A program made the position numbers and the translations under genes. From IMG/VR virus record IMGVR_UViG_3300009034_000048, positions 1-54,639 of that record: 54,639 nucleotides of DNA; one strand, written 5' to 3'. Below are positions 22,955-31,001 of the stretch, piece by piece (within the stretch, counting starts at the first letter, position 1; each line of letters opens with the position of its first letter). Under the pieces are notes generated by a model. The model did no database searches, was not told the DNA's origin, and worked only from the letters and a program-made list of their open reading frames with translations. The stretch comes from a virus.

Positions 22955-24411
22955 CGAATGGATTAAATATAGGAATAAAAACAGGAATTAAAAGTAATGT
23001 AACTATTATTGATATAGACCAGAAACCTATTCCTGAAGAAATAAAAAAATTGATGGGAAATACTTTAATACAAGAATCTACTAATGGTTTTCATCTTTTT
23101 TATAAATACGATAAAGAGTTCCCAAAAACTAGAATTGATTCTCTCAAAATCGATATAGAAAATGATGGCGGTCAAGTTGTAATATATCCTTCTAAAATTA
23201 AAGAAGTTGAAAGAAAAATCCAAATACATCCGATTATAAAAATATCTAAAGAATTGAAAGAATTTTTACTCTCTAAAACAACAATTCCAAGAAAAACTCA
23301 TAGCGAAGAATTGAGAGAAGCGATTAAAACGGAAGATTTTAAAATAGACCCTACAAAATTTGCTTTAAAAAATAATCAATTAGAAGGAAGTTGTAATACC
23401 GAATTTATAAAATTGGGAGGAATTCTAAGAAAACAATTGACCACAAATCAAACAGGCTATGTGTTAAATATTTTAAATAAACATATGTTAGAAAATCCTA
23501 TGCAACAAAGAGCTATAAATGCTATGATTAGAGAATTAGATAAATACAATATATTTGATGAAAAAGAATTGGCTCATAAAGTATTAGAATATTTAAAAGA
23601 TGTCGAAGAGGCGAGTCGAAATGAAATTGCTATGACAATCGTAGGCACTAATAGGGGAGAAGATAAAAAAAGAGTAGATAAAGCATTAAAATATTTAGTT
23701 AAAGAAGAATACATAGTTAAAAGAGGAACTCGTTATGCAATTATGCAAAAAGCGAATTGGTCTGAAGATTTAATAGAACAAAGTAAACCTATTAATTTTA
23801 CAATGTCTTATTTTTCTGATATAGCTAATTTTAATTGGGGAGACCTTTTATTGATAGGGTCTAAAAATAAACGTGGCAAAACTCATATCAGTATGAATAT
23901 CGTAAAACACTTAGTGGAACAAGGAATAAAACCTTATTATATATCATTAGAAACAGGGTCTCGTTTTAAAAAGATAGCATTACAATTAGGATTAAAAGAA
24001 GGAGATTTTTATCATGATTTTCAAATAGACCCTACGAAAATAGAACTTCCTAAAAATGCAGTAACTATTATTGACTGGCTTTTGATTGTAGATAAAAGCA
24101 AAACAGACTTAGTATTTAGACATTTAGTTGAACAATTGTATAAGACCAATGGAATCATAATTTGTTTCCAACAATTAAAACAAGATAACGGTTGGTTTGC
24201 TCCTAATATGGCTATGCAGTTTCCAGCCCTTTCTGCAAGATATATTTATGATTCCGATGACGTTGGAGAATTTGGAAAATTTGATATAGATGTTATAAGA
24301 GACCCTAAATTGAAAGTTAAACATTACGAAATTCCTTGTCGTTATGATTGGGAAGCAAAAACTTTAACAAAAATTACTGAAAATGAATTACCTGAAGAGG
24401 AAAATAAATGA
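22924..24411 (+). CDS. C-terminal part of PrimPol-helicase
   Basis: 495 residues. The start continues the PrimPol domain (GLNIGIKTG, VTIIDID, QESTNGFHLFYKY and a GGQVVIYPS motif with metal/nucleotide residues). After a helical and winged-helix-like linker (~160-280) comes a RecA/DnaB-like ATPase: P-loop GSKNKRGKTH, Walker B TIIDWL and a Gln-switch FQQLKQ. ATG 22924 exists, but independent translation would lose the zinc finger and the first PrimPol strands. The whole is a primase-helicase for replication start and unwinding. Confidence 0.85.
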   Translation: MAKNEWQNWIANGLNIGIKTGIKSNVTIIDIDQKPIPEEIKKLMGNTLIQESTNGFHLFYKYDKEFPKTRIDSLKIDIENDGGQVVIYPSKIKEVERKIQIHPIIKISKELKEFLLSKTTIPRKTHSEELREAIKTEDFKIDPTKFALKNNQLEGSCNTEFIKLGGILRKQLTTNQTGYVLNILNKHMLENPMQQRAINAMIRELDKYNIFDEKELAHKVLEYLKDVEEASRNEIAMTIVGTNRGEDKKRVDKALKYLVKEEYIVKRGTRYAIMQKANWSEDLIEQSKPINFTMSYFSDIANFNWGDLLLIGSKNKRGKTHISMNIVKHLVEQGIKPYYISLETGSRFKKIALQLGLKEGDFYHDFQIDPTKIELPKNAVTIIDWLLIVDKSKTDLVFRHLVEQLYKTNGIIICFQQLKQDNGWFAPNMAMQFPALSARYIYDSDDVGEFGKFDIDVIRDPKLKVKHYEIPCRYDWEAKTLTKITENELPEEENK

Positions 24412-24518
24412 ATCAAATAAAATCTGATTTGAAATTTGTTGGATGGTGTATTATTATTTCTTTGTTTCTTTCTTCATTAGTTTTTCTTACAGTATTAGTA
24501 ACATTTGGAATGTTATAA
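24408..24518 (+). CDS. 36-aa single-helix membrane peptide
   Basis: ATG 24408 overlaps the helicase stop (ATGA) behind GAGGAAA. 36 residues with one hydrophobic helix (IIISLFLSSLVFLTVLVTF). A real micro-membrane protein is likely; role unknown. Confidence 0.5.
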   Translation: MNQIKSDLKFVGWCIIISLFLSSLVFLTVLVTFGML

Positions 24519-24530
24519 AAGAGAAAAATA

Positions 24531-24713
24531 ATGTGGAGTAAAAAAACTTATTGTAAAGTTCATGATACTTTCATGGCAGGGGAAGACGATATGTGTCCGA
24601 AAAGAAAAAATGTGTGTGTATATTGTTGTTTAAAATGCTACAATGGTAAATGTGAATTTGAAGGAAATAAAAATTCTATAGAATTTACAATAAATTGTGA
24701 AAAAGTAAAATGA
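24531..24713 (+). CDS. 60-aa Cys-rich protein
   Basis: Nine Cys in 60 residues, including C-V-Y-C-C and C-Y-N-G-K-C, fitting one or two zinc sites. It overlaps the RuvC-like start by four bases. Function unknown. Confidence 0.55.
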   Translation: MWSKKTYCKVHDTFMAGEDDMCPKRKNVCVYCCLKCYNGKCEFEGNKNSIEFTINCEKVK

Positions 24714-25279
24714 AATATCTCAAGAAAATTAGGATAGATAGAGTAGAAGCTTTTTTAGGAATAAAATTGAAACCCAATATTATTTCTATAGGTTGGGATG
24801 TCAGTGTTAGAAGCACAGGAATAGCAGTTATTAGAACTACCGATACTTATCTTATTGTGGATAAAACTCATAAAATAACTATTCCTAAAAATGTGGCTCA
24901 AATAGATGCTCTCGATTTATTCATTAATCAGCTTAATGAATTTGCTAGGGAAATTAGTAAGACATATAAAATTGATATTAATATTATTGAAGATTGTTAT
25001 TTTGGGACTAATGTGAATACTTTAAAAGCATTGGCTAGACATAGTGTTTTGGTTTATGATAAATTTAAAGGATTGACTCGTAAGCAATTATTTTTATTAC
25101 CGACTTCAGCAAGGAACAAAGTCAACTTTAAAAAATCATCTAAGAAAATAAAAGGACATGCACTTAAAAAAGAGATAGTAGAATATATTAATAACGCACT
25201 AGATTTAAAATTAAAAATGAAAGACCAAGATATTAGTGATGCTTGTGTTTTGGTTTTAGCAGGGTTAAGAGAGGAATAA
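24710..25279 (+). CDS. RuvC-like Holliday-junction resolvase
   Basis: A 189-residue RNase H-fold nuclease. Acidic residues at the RuvC positions: D30 in SIGWDVSVRSTGIAV, E94 in NIIEDCYFG, and D174 and D177 in KDQDISDACVL. RuvC-type enzymes cut four-way junctions formed in replication and recombination. It lies between the helicase and RecA genes. Phage versions can also debranch DNA before packaging. Confidence 0.85.
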   Translation: MKYLKKIRIDRVEAFLGIKLKPNIISIGWDVSVRSTGIAVIRTTDTYLIVDKTHKITIPKNVAQIDALDLFINQLNEFAREISKTYKIDINIIEDCYFGTNVNTLKALARHSVLVYDKFKGLTRKQLFLLPTSARNKVNFKKSSKKIKGHALKKEIVEYINNALDLKLKMKDQDISDACVLVLAGLREE

Positions 25280-25489
25280 ATGAAAAATCTAATAAAATAT
25301 ACTATAGGATTACCAATATTAATAGTGATGACTATTGCATTTATTTTAAGTGCAATTATAATGGCAATTTTTGAATTATGGGCAGGGATAATGGGTAACA
25401 TATTATTTGGAGATAGATTTTATAGTTGTGATATTGGTTTAGACATATTAAAAGAAATAATAAGAATTTGGCAACCTATAGGATATTAA
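25280..25489 (+). CDS. small membrane protein, 69 aa
   Basis: Starts at the base after the RuvC-like stop. One long or two short hydrophobic helices within residues 8-45 (LPILIVMTIAFILSAIIM). Function unknown. Confidence 0.55.
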   Translation: MKNLIKYTIGLPILIVMTIAFILSAIIMAIFELWAGIMGNILFGDRFYSCDIGLDILKEIIRIWQPIGY

Positions 25490-25496
25490 AAAATAA

Positions 25497-25664
25497 ATGA
25501 TTGATTTAAACGGAACAGACAAAAGAATAATAGCCGAATTTTATAAAGGCAAAACATTAAAAAGAATTGCTCGTTTAATAGGACGACCTGGAGATATAGA
25601 AAGAGTAAAAGAAGGACTGAAACGAGGAGAAATCCCAAAGGAGAGATGGAATGAAAATCAATAA
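25497..25664 (+). CDS. 55-aa HTH-like protein
   Basis: ATG 25497 to TAA 25662-25664. The segment DKRIIAEFYKGKTLKRIARLIG resembles a resolvase or sigma-4-type helix-turn-helix. It overlaps the following gene by 14 bases. Possible small transcription regulator; weak. Confidence 0.45.
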   Translation: MIDLNGTDKRIIAEFYKGKTLKRIARLIGRPGDIERVKEGLKRGEIPKERWNENQ

Positions 25665-25839
25665 AGTAAAATATACCTTAGATTTAAAAGATAAACAAGA
25701 TTTAGAAAGAATTAAAAAATTGTTTGATAATTATTTTGGAATATTGAAAATCATGACAGAAGATAGTAAAAATGCTTTAGATGGCGGAGGTATGCCTAAT
25801 TACATAGTTAATATTGAAATTAAAGAGGATTGGGTATGA
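25651..25839 (+). CDS. hypothetical protein, 62 aa
   Basis: A 62-residue protein with AAAGGAGAG upstream and four-base overlap with the next gene. Mixed alpha/beta, no recognised motif. Confidence 0.5.
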   Translation: MKINKVKYTLDLKDKQDLERIKKLFDNYFGILKIMTEDSKNALDGGGMPNYIVNIEIKEDWV

Positions 25840-25985
25840 AGAAAAAAATAAAATGCCCATTAGGACATATTCAAAAGAAATTTGATATTAGAAATATAAT
25901 TGTAAAAACTTGTCATAAATGTGGATGTGTTTTTATTCTTGAAACTCCTTATAGGAATTGGAAATCTAAAAATTGGTGTAAATAA
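25836..25985 (+). CDS. 49-aa zinc-finger-like protein
   Basis: ATG 25836 overlaps the previous stop; TAA at 25983-25985. CPLGH, then CHKCGC, gives a likely zinc site. Basic. Function unknown. Confidence 0.5.
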   Translation: MKKKIKCPLGHIQKKFDIRNIIVKTCHKCGCVFILETPYRNWKSKNWCK

Positions 25986-25986
25986 A

Positions 25987-26154
25987 ATGTATAAAGAGAA
26001 AGTTCTTTTTGACGATTGGTTTAAAATTATAGACCATCAAGAAAGATGGGTGCATTTAGTTATTGTAGAAGATGAATTTAATTATATTAAACTTTATGAA
26101 AATGGAATATTAAGATTAAAAAAGGATAAAAATGAAAAACGAAAAGTTAAATAA
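25987..26154 (+). CDS. 55-aa hypothetical protein
   Basis: Start chosen at ATG 25987, one base after the previous stop. An earlier in-frame codon would lie inside the neighbouring gene. Strand-rich, acidic-to-basic protein. It overlaps the RecA-like gene by 23 bases. Confidence 0.5.
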   Translation: MYKEKVLFDDWFKIIDHQERWVHLVIVEDEFNYIKLYENGILRLKKDKNEKRKVK

Positions 26155-27094
26155 ACTTTTATCTTCATTAGAGAAAAAATATAAAACCCAAAAAGGTTCT
26201 GATATTATTATTGAACCCAAAATAAGAACAGGCATATATCCTCTTGATTATGTTTTAGATGGAGGATTTTCTCAATATTCAGGTGGACACATGTGTGAAT
26301 TTTATGGTGGAGAATCTTCTGGCAAAACAACCTTTGCATTGAAAGTAATTGCACGATACCAAGAATTAGGTAAAACTTGTGCTTTTATTAATGCCGAATC
26401 TTCTTATGACCCTAAATGGGCTACAACAAACGGTGTCGACAATGATAATATTTTGGTAATAAAACCTGATACTTTAGAAGAAGCAGGGGGATGTTTGCTT
26501 GAATTAATTCCTAAAGTAGATTTAATAGTTATAGATAGTATTGTAGCTTTAGTTCCAGAGGAAGAAAAAGATAGAGATTTAGTTGATAAAACTATGGCTT
26601 CTCAAGCAAAAGTAAATGCTCCATTGTGTAGAAAAATTAATCGCATAAGAAATAATTCTAAAACTACAGTTATTTTTATTAACCAATTAAGAGAGAAAGT
26701 CGGTGTTATGTATGGTAATCCAGAACATACTGCTGGAGGAAGAGCTTTAAAACATCTTTATGATAGCCGAATTCAATTTAAAGCTGGAAAACCTATAGAT
26801 ATAGGAAGTGGCGATAAAAAAGAAAGAATCGGAATGGAAATTAATATTTTTGCAAAGAAAAATAAAAAAGGTAGGGCTTATCGAAGAGGAGTTATTGATT
26901 TTTTTATAACTGGGGAAATAGACAATAAGAAATGTTTATTTTTTAGTGCATTAAAATATTCAGTAATAGAATTATCAGGAAAGACCTATACTTATGGAAA
27001 AAAGAGAGCTGTTGGAAAAGACGCTTTTATGAAATTATTAACTGACAAAGATTATGAAAAAATAGAGGAACAAATATGGAAAGTAATGAAATAA
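26132..27094 (+). CDS. recA: RecA/UvsX-like recombinase
   Basis: A 320-residue strand-exchange protein. Walker A GGESSGKTT (59-67), the base-contact segment AESSYDPKWA (~88-97), Walker B LIVIDS (131-136), the INQLREKVGVMYGNPEHTAGG L2-type segment and RALKH mark the RecA core. The usual RecA C-terminal domain is reduced or absent, as in phage UvsX-type proteins. It coats single-stranded DNA and drives recombination-dependent replication. It overlaps the RusA-like gene by 19 bases. Confidence 0.9.
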   Translation: MKNEKLNKLLSSLEKKYKTQKGSDIIIEPKIRTGIYPLDYVLDGGFSQYSGGHMCEFYGGESSGKTTFALKVIARYQELGKTCAFINAESSYDPKWATTNGVDNDNILVIKPDTLEEAGGCLLELIPKVDLIVIDSIVALVPEEEKDRDLVDKTMASQAKVNAPLCRKINRIRNNSKTTVIFINQLREKVGVMYGNPEHTAGGRALKHLYDSRIQFKAGKPIDIGSGDKKERIGMEINIFAKKNKKGRAYRRGVIDFFITGEIDNKKCLFFSALKYSVIELSGKTYTYGKKRAVGKDAFMKLLTDKDYEKIEEQIWKVMK

Positions 27095-27477
27095 AAATAA
27101 AAGACATTTCATCGGATTGTCTCAAATTTATTGTATATAATCCTTCATTTTTAATTGACAACTTTAATAAATCGACATCACAAATTTTACTTCCTTTGCC
27201 TTCAATTGATTTTATATTAGATGGGCTTATTTCAATAGATATGACTTTTATATTTAATAATGAACAAGCTTTTAAAAAACGAGATATAGATAATTTAGCT
27301 AAAGCAATAATAGATAGAATCAAAGGTCGTTTATTTATTGGAGATGACAATCGAGTAGTAAAATTAACTGCTTACAAAGCTTTGAATTGTAATATAGATT
27401 CTTTAGTTGCTATTACTATTAAAGGACAAAAAAAGATGCAAATTTTCCCAAGTATGAGAAAAAGGATGAAGTGGTAA
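27076..27477 (+). CDS. RusA-like Holliday-junction resolvase
   Basis: A 133-residue protein with the RusA family core KRDIDNLAKAIIDRIKG (~74-90) followed by FIGDDNRVVKLTAYK, the conserved DxDN and DD acidic pair. RusA cuts four-way junctions. Together with the RuvC-like protein it gives the phage two unrelated resolvases. AGAGG lies inside the RecA-like gene end, so translation is coupled. Confidence 0.85.
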   Translation: MESNEIKIKDISSDCLKFIVYNPSFLIDNFNKSTSQILLPLPSIDFILDGLISIDMTFIFNNEQAFKKRDIDNLAKAIIDRIKGRLFIGDDNRVVKLTAYKALNCNIDSLVAITIKGQKKMQIFPSMRKRMKW

Positions 27478-27478
27478 T

Positions 27479-27625
27479 ATGAATAAAGAATTAGAATGTT
27501 ATTGTTGTCAAAAAGAATTAAAAGAATCAGAAGGAGATTATATTTCGGCGACTCCATCTGGAAAATGTAGAGATGGAACAAATGCAGAAAAAAGATTTGT
27601 ATGTAAGGAATGTAATCATGGATAA
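27479..27625 (+). CDS. 48-aa Cys-knuckle protein
   Basis: ATG 27479 to TAA 27623-27625. CYCCQKEL and VCKEC form a four-Cys knuckle. It overlaps the next gene by eight bases. Function unknown. Confidence 0.5.
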   Translation: MNKELECYCCQKELKESEGDYISATPSGKCRDGTNAEKRFVCKECNHG

Positions 27626-28280
27626 AGATAAAAAAATAATATTAAAAGTTCTCGTCGGAAGTAGGGCTCATGGTCTTGCAAATAAAGATTCTGATTATGA
27701 CTATCGAGCTGTGTATGTGCTTCCTACTTCTAAAATCCTTTCTTTAGGATATAAGTATAAAGGAAATGATTAGATAGAAGGCAAAGAAGATAATACTTCT
27801 TACGAAATAGGACATTTTTTAAAATTAGCTATGCAATGTAATCCGACAATATTGGAAGTCTTCAAAGCTCCAATTGTCGAAGCAACTGAAGAAGGTAAAA
27901 AATTAAGAGAGTTATTTCAATATGTCTGGACTGCAAAAAAAGCCTATGACGCTTTTGTCGGATATGGATTAAACCAAAGGAAGAAATTTTTGGATAAGAA
28001 AGATAATCGTCAAAATAAATTTGCAATAGCATATATTAGAACTCTTTGGAATTTAATTGAACTATTAAAACTTGAAAATTTTTACGTTAAAATTGAAGAA
28101 GGTAATTTTAAAGAAAGACTAAAAAAATACAAACAAGGAAATTACACTATAGGAGACATAATTAATTATGCAGAATCATTAACTAATTTTGCTAAAGGAG
28201 TTTTAAAATATTGTAAACACGAAGCGAATATAGAAAAAATAAATGAATTTTTAATTGACATACGAAAGAGGTATTGGTAA
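27618..28280 (+). pseudogene. RlaP-like nucleotidyltransferase with in-frame TAG
   Basis: Residues from ATG 27618 include LVGSRAHGLANKDSDYDYR, the pol-beta nucleotidyltransferase signature (GS, DxD) of RlaP-type proteins (RNA-repair-pathway pol-beta family, PF10127). At 27771-27773 the frame hits TAG, then stays open in the same frame through IGHFLKLAMQCNPTILEVF, the typical next block, to 28280. The TAG replaces what reads like a Trp (TGG) position (GND-x-IEG). It is either a nonsense mutation, a readthrough site or an error; TAG serves as a normal stop elsewhere in the window. Confidence 0.8.
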
Positions 28281-28714
28281 TGGTCATAATATTTGATTTA
28301 GACGGAACTTTAGCGGATATAGAACATAGAAGACATCTTGTAACTGATGGAAATGTTGATTGGGATAACTTTTATAAATTATGTATAGATGATTCGCCTA
28401 ATATGCCAATTGTGGAATTATATAAAACTCTTCAAAAATCAGGTAAATATACAATGACAATATTTTCTGGACGAGGAGAAATTGCTAAAAAAGAAACAAA
28501 AAAATGGCTGAAAGATAATTTTATTAAATATGATATATTAAAAATGAGACCAAAAGGAGATTATACTCCTGATGAAATATTAAAATTAGGATGGCTAAAA
28601 GAATTACAACAAAAAGAAATGATAATGTGTGTTTTTGATGATAGAAAAAAAGTCGTAGATATGTGGAGAAAACAGGGACTTATTTGTTGTCAAGTAGCAA
28701 AAGGAGATTTTTGA
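28280..28714 (+). CDS. HAD-family 3'-phosphatase (PNKP/T4 Pnkp type)
   Basis: A 144-residue HAD phosphatase. Motif I is FDLDGTLA, motif II is FSGRGE and the C-terminal FDDRKKVVDMWRKQG...VAKGDF closely follows the phosphatase domain of T4 polynucleotide kinase. It would remove 3'-phosphates or 2',3'-cyclic phosphates from broken RNA. No kinase domain is attached. It starts at the last base of the RlaP-like gene (TAATG), so the two form one module. Confidence 0.85.
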   Translation: MVIIFDLDGTLADIEHRRHLVTDGNVDWDNFYKLCIDDSPNMPIVELYKTLQKSGKYTMTIFSGRGEIAKKETKKWLKDNFIKYDILKMRPKGDYTPDEILKLGWLKELQQKEMIMCVFDDRKKVVDMWRKQGLICCQVAKGDF

Positions 28715-29034
28715 TGAATGAAAATTATTTAAAATTATTTCAAAAGTATGGATTTAATTTCGCTAGATGTCTTGGAAGTAAAAGCGGTTATCGAGAAACA
28801 CATTCTCAAAATTTAGTTATTTTCAATGCTCGTATATATTTGAAAAATACTTACAACAAAGAAACAGAAGATATTAAAGATTTTTTCAAAGGACAAGAAC
28901 ATGAAATCTGGTATGGGGATTTGGATTTAACTAAAGACCTCTTTCTTCTTTATAGATTAATAATATTAGACCTTAAACAATCAATAGTAGTAACTACCGA
29001 ACATGGTCATAAAATATTGGAACTTAATTATTAA
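28714..29034 (+). CDS. hypothetical protein, 106 aa
   Basis: Start at ATG 28714, overlapping the phosphatase stop behind AAAGGAGA. An earlier in-frame ATG lies within the phosphatase gene. Mixed alpha/beta protein with no recognised motif. As the third gene of the RNA-repair unit it may be functionally linked. Confidence 0.55.
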   Translation: MNENYLKLFQKYGFNFARCLGSKSGYRETHSQNLVIFNARIYLKNTYNKETEDIKDFFKGQEHEIWYGDLDLTKDLFLLYRLIILDLKQSIVVTTEHGHKILELNY

Positions 29035-29052
29035 TAAATGGGAGGACTTATT

Positions 29053-29265
29053 ATGAAGAAGAAATTTAATTGTGATTGTGAATTTCATCAAATTGGCGTA
29101 GATTTTTCAAAAGTAGGAAGTTTCGATATTATAAGTATTGTTATTTATGAGCATCGTTCAGGATATACAGGAAAATTATACAAAAAACCTAAAATAATGG
29201 GAGATGTAGTTTTGCTCGGTAAAGAAGCACAGAAATTTTTAAAGTTTGTTAAGGAGGCAAAGTAA
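29053..29265 (+). CDS. hypothetical protein, 70 aa
   Basis: ATG 29053 behind GGGAGGAC. An N-terminal CDCEFH may bind metal; the rest is alpha/beta. It overlaps the next start by one base. Confidence 0.5.
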   Translation: MKKKFNCDCEFHQIGVDFSKVGSFDIISIVIYEHRSGYTGKLYKKPKIMGDVVLLGKEAQKFLKFVKEAK

Positions 29266-29630
29266 TGCTTAAACATTATGTAAAATTTTTATATCCAGCA
29301 ATATTATTTCCAGAATCCATTGAACGAGAAATTAAGAGTAGGAATTATAAAAAACTTAATAGAATTCCAAAAGATTGTTTTGGGTTTAGATTTTTTGATA
29401 GAGAAGAAGTAAAAAAGAACGGAGAAATATTAAAAGGAAGAATTAAAAATTGGTCTGGAATGTATTACTTTGGAAAAATATATACTATAGACCAACTTAA
29501 AAAAGAATTCCCAAAGGAAAGAATTTTAATAGGAAATGTAGAAAGAAACTCTAGGACAGGAAAAGCAATTAGAACCAGATGTGGCAATTGGCAAATTTTT
29601 GAAAAAGGTGATAAACTAATAGGAGAATAG
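29265..29630 (+). CDS. hypothetical protein, 121 aa
   Basis: A 121-residue basic protein, strand-rich (FGFRFFDREEV, WSGMYYFGKIYT). AAGGAGG lies upstream. It ends TAG 29628-29630. It resembles small phage proteins of unknown function. Confidence 0.55.
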   Translation: MLKHYVKFLYPAILFPESIEREIKSRNYKKLNRIPKDCFGFRFFDREEVKKNGEILKGRIKNWSGMYYFGKIYTIDQLKKEFPKERILIGNVERNSRTGKAIRTRCGNWQIFEKGDKLIGE

Positions 29631-29632
29631 AT

Positions 29633-29887
29633 ATGGATGGTAATAAATTATATAGTGGTTTAAGAGTTAAAGTATGGAAAATACCTTGCGGAGATAATAA
29701 ATTTGCTGGAGGTTATACAATTGAAAATGTAGATATGTTTTCTTCAAAAGCAATGATAGAATTATCAGGAGGACAACCATTTGAAACTGCATATAAAGAA
29801 GCAGAATTGCTTGCTGTTATTATAAATGCCGAATTAGAATTGAATGGAAAAATAATTAGGAAACCAATAGAAGGAGTATATAAATGA
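29633..29887 (+). CDS. hypothetical protein, 84 aa
   Basis: An 84-residue protein with a beta-rich N-terminus and alpha C-terminus. GGAG lies upstream and there is a four-base overlap with the next gene. No recognised family. Confidence 0.5.
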   Translation: MDGNKLYSGLRVKVWKIPCGDNKFAGGYTIENVDMFSSKAMIELSGGQPFETAYKEAELLAVIINAELELNGKIIRKPIEGVYK

Positions 29888-30330
29888 GAATATTAGAATT
29901 AGAATCGAAATTTAAATCTGAAGAAACTTTAAGTGAAGTATTAGAAGAATTAAAAGAGGACTTTGAGAAGGTGGATTATTGGAGTGGAGTAAGAAAAATG
30001 AATCTTACAGAGAATAGTGAAGAAATAAATAAAGCCCTTAACGAATTATCTGGTGTATATTCCAATCTTCGCACAGCATTAGGTATAGCCGAAACTGAAA
30101 AAAGAAATAGAGAAGCAAGGCATAAAGAATCTATTCGAGCCGATACAGAAAATGCTGGCAATAAATATGTAGATAGTAAAGCCCAAACTCAATCAAGTGC
30201 TTATGTTGCTGAATATAGAAGAGTTAGAAATATTATAGAAGCTTATGTAGAGGCTTGTGATAAACATATTGGAACACTTCAAAGTATATTAAAAGATGTT
30301 GGAAGAGACTATAATCATCCACAAGGATAA
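29884..30330 (+). CDS. helical recombination-accessory-like protein
   Basis: A 148-residue, nearly all-helical protein with long charged heptads and an ending YRRVRNIIEAYVEACDKHIGTLQSILKD. This pattern recurs in small phage proteins beside recombination genes, but no function is known for it. AAGGAG lies upstream. Confidence 0.5.
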   Translation: MRILELESKFKSEETLSEVLEELKEDFEKVDYWSGVRKMNLTENSEEINKALNELSGVYSNLRTALGIAETEKRNREARHKESIRADTENAGNKYVDSKAQTQSSAYVAEYRRVRNIIEAYVEACDKHIGTLQSILKDVGRDYNHPQG

Positions 30331-30340
30331 GGAATAAATA

Positions 30341-30742
30341 ATGAGTAATGGAAGCATATTCAAAATCTGGGGTGAACGTCGTCGGATTCTTTTAACCGAC
30401 CAAACAGAAATAGACCTTCTTTATCTTAAAAAAGACTCATTCTGTTCTACTCACTCACATGTTACCAAAATTAATAAGTTTGTAGTTATCGAAGGCAAAG
30501 TTAGAATTGAAACTGAATTTGGTAAAAAAACATTAATTAAAAATCAAAGTTTCGAGGTAATCCCTCCTTTAGTCCATAGATTCTTTGCTTTAGAAGATAG
30601 CGTAATGATTGAGTTAGCATATGTAACAGAAAATTATATCCAACCAAAAGATATTAAAAGATTATCACAAGGTGGTCGGGTAATTAATGGCAAAGAATAT
30701 ACTAAAAAACAACTAAGAGCAAAAGGATTATTAGATTTATGA
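30341..30742 (+). CDS. cupin-domain protein
   Basis: A 133-residue single-domain cupin. THSHVTKINKFVVIEGKVRIET gives the first cupin motif with metal His (HSH) and Glu/Lys, and VIPPLVHRFFALED the second with its His. These domains resemble the C-terminal part of mannose-6-phosphate isomerase and dTDP-sugar epimerases. With the Kdo genes, a sugar role is attractive but unproven. Confidence 0.75.
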   Translation: MSNGSIFKIWGERRRILLTDQTEIDLLYLKKDSFCSTHSHVTKINKFVVIEGKVRIETEFGKKTLIKNQSFEVIPPLVHRFFALEDSVMIELAYVTENYIQPKDIKRLSQGGRVINGKEYTKKQLRAKGLLDL

Positions 30743-30906
30743 GGAATAAATATATTTTTGAAATTGTAAACGTCAAAAAAATACGCAAAGGTTATCAACT
30801 AAGAGTTGATGTTTATTATAAATATAAAAATTATAGAATGTATGAAGGTTATATATTTATAGATACTACTTTATCTATTGAACCAATCAAAGAAATATTT
30901 AAATGA
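30739..30906 (+). CDS. 55-aa hypothetical protein
   Basis: ATG 30739 overlaps the cupin stop and TGA is at 30904-30906. Strand-rich, Tyr- and Lys-rich protein. It overlaps the next micropeptide by four bases. Function unknown. Confidence 0.5.
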   Translation: MRNKYIFEIVNVKKIRKGYQLRVDVYYKYKNYRMYEGYIFIDTTLSIEPIKEIFK

Positions 30907-31001
30907 AAAATAAAAAAAGAAATTTACGATTAAGAAAAAGAAGACGTAGACGAAAACATAGAAAATTGGCTTATAAAGGAAATGGGAGATATAAAAAATG
31001 A
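30903..31001 (+). CDS. 32-aa Arg/Lys-rich micropeptide
   Basis: ATG 30903 to TGA 30999-31001; 32 residues with about 18 Arg/Lys, in an ATGA chain with both neighbours. Composition like a protamine or short RNA-binding peptide, and similar in kind to the 34-residue peptide at 1862. The conserved operon packing supports reality. Confidence 0.5.
   Translation: MKNKKRNLRLRKRRRRRKHRKLAYKGNGRYKK

Noticed and set aside
27771-27773. Genome-wide TAG recoding
   Set aside because: Several well-packed genes end with TAG (6964-6966, 15423-15425, 18597-18599, 29628-29630, 35084-35086, 43796-43798), so TAG is a normal stop.
28280-28714. Kdo 8-phosphate phosphatase (KdsC)
   Set aside because: It is a HAD protein, but the C-terminal DDRKKVVDMWRKQG...VAKGDF pattern fits polynucleotide 3'-phosphatases much better.
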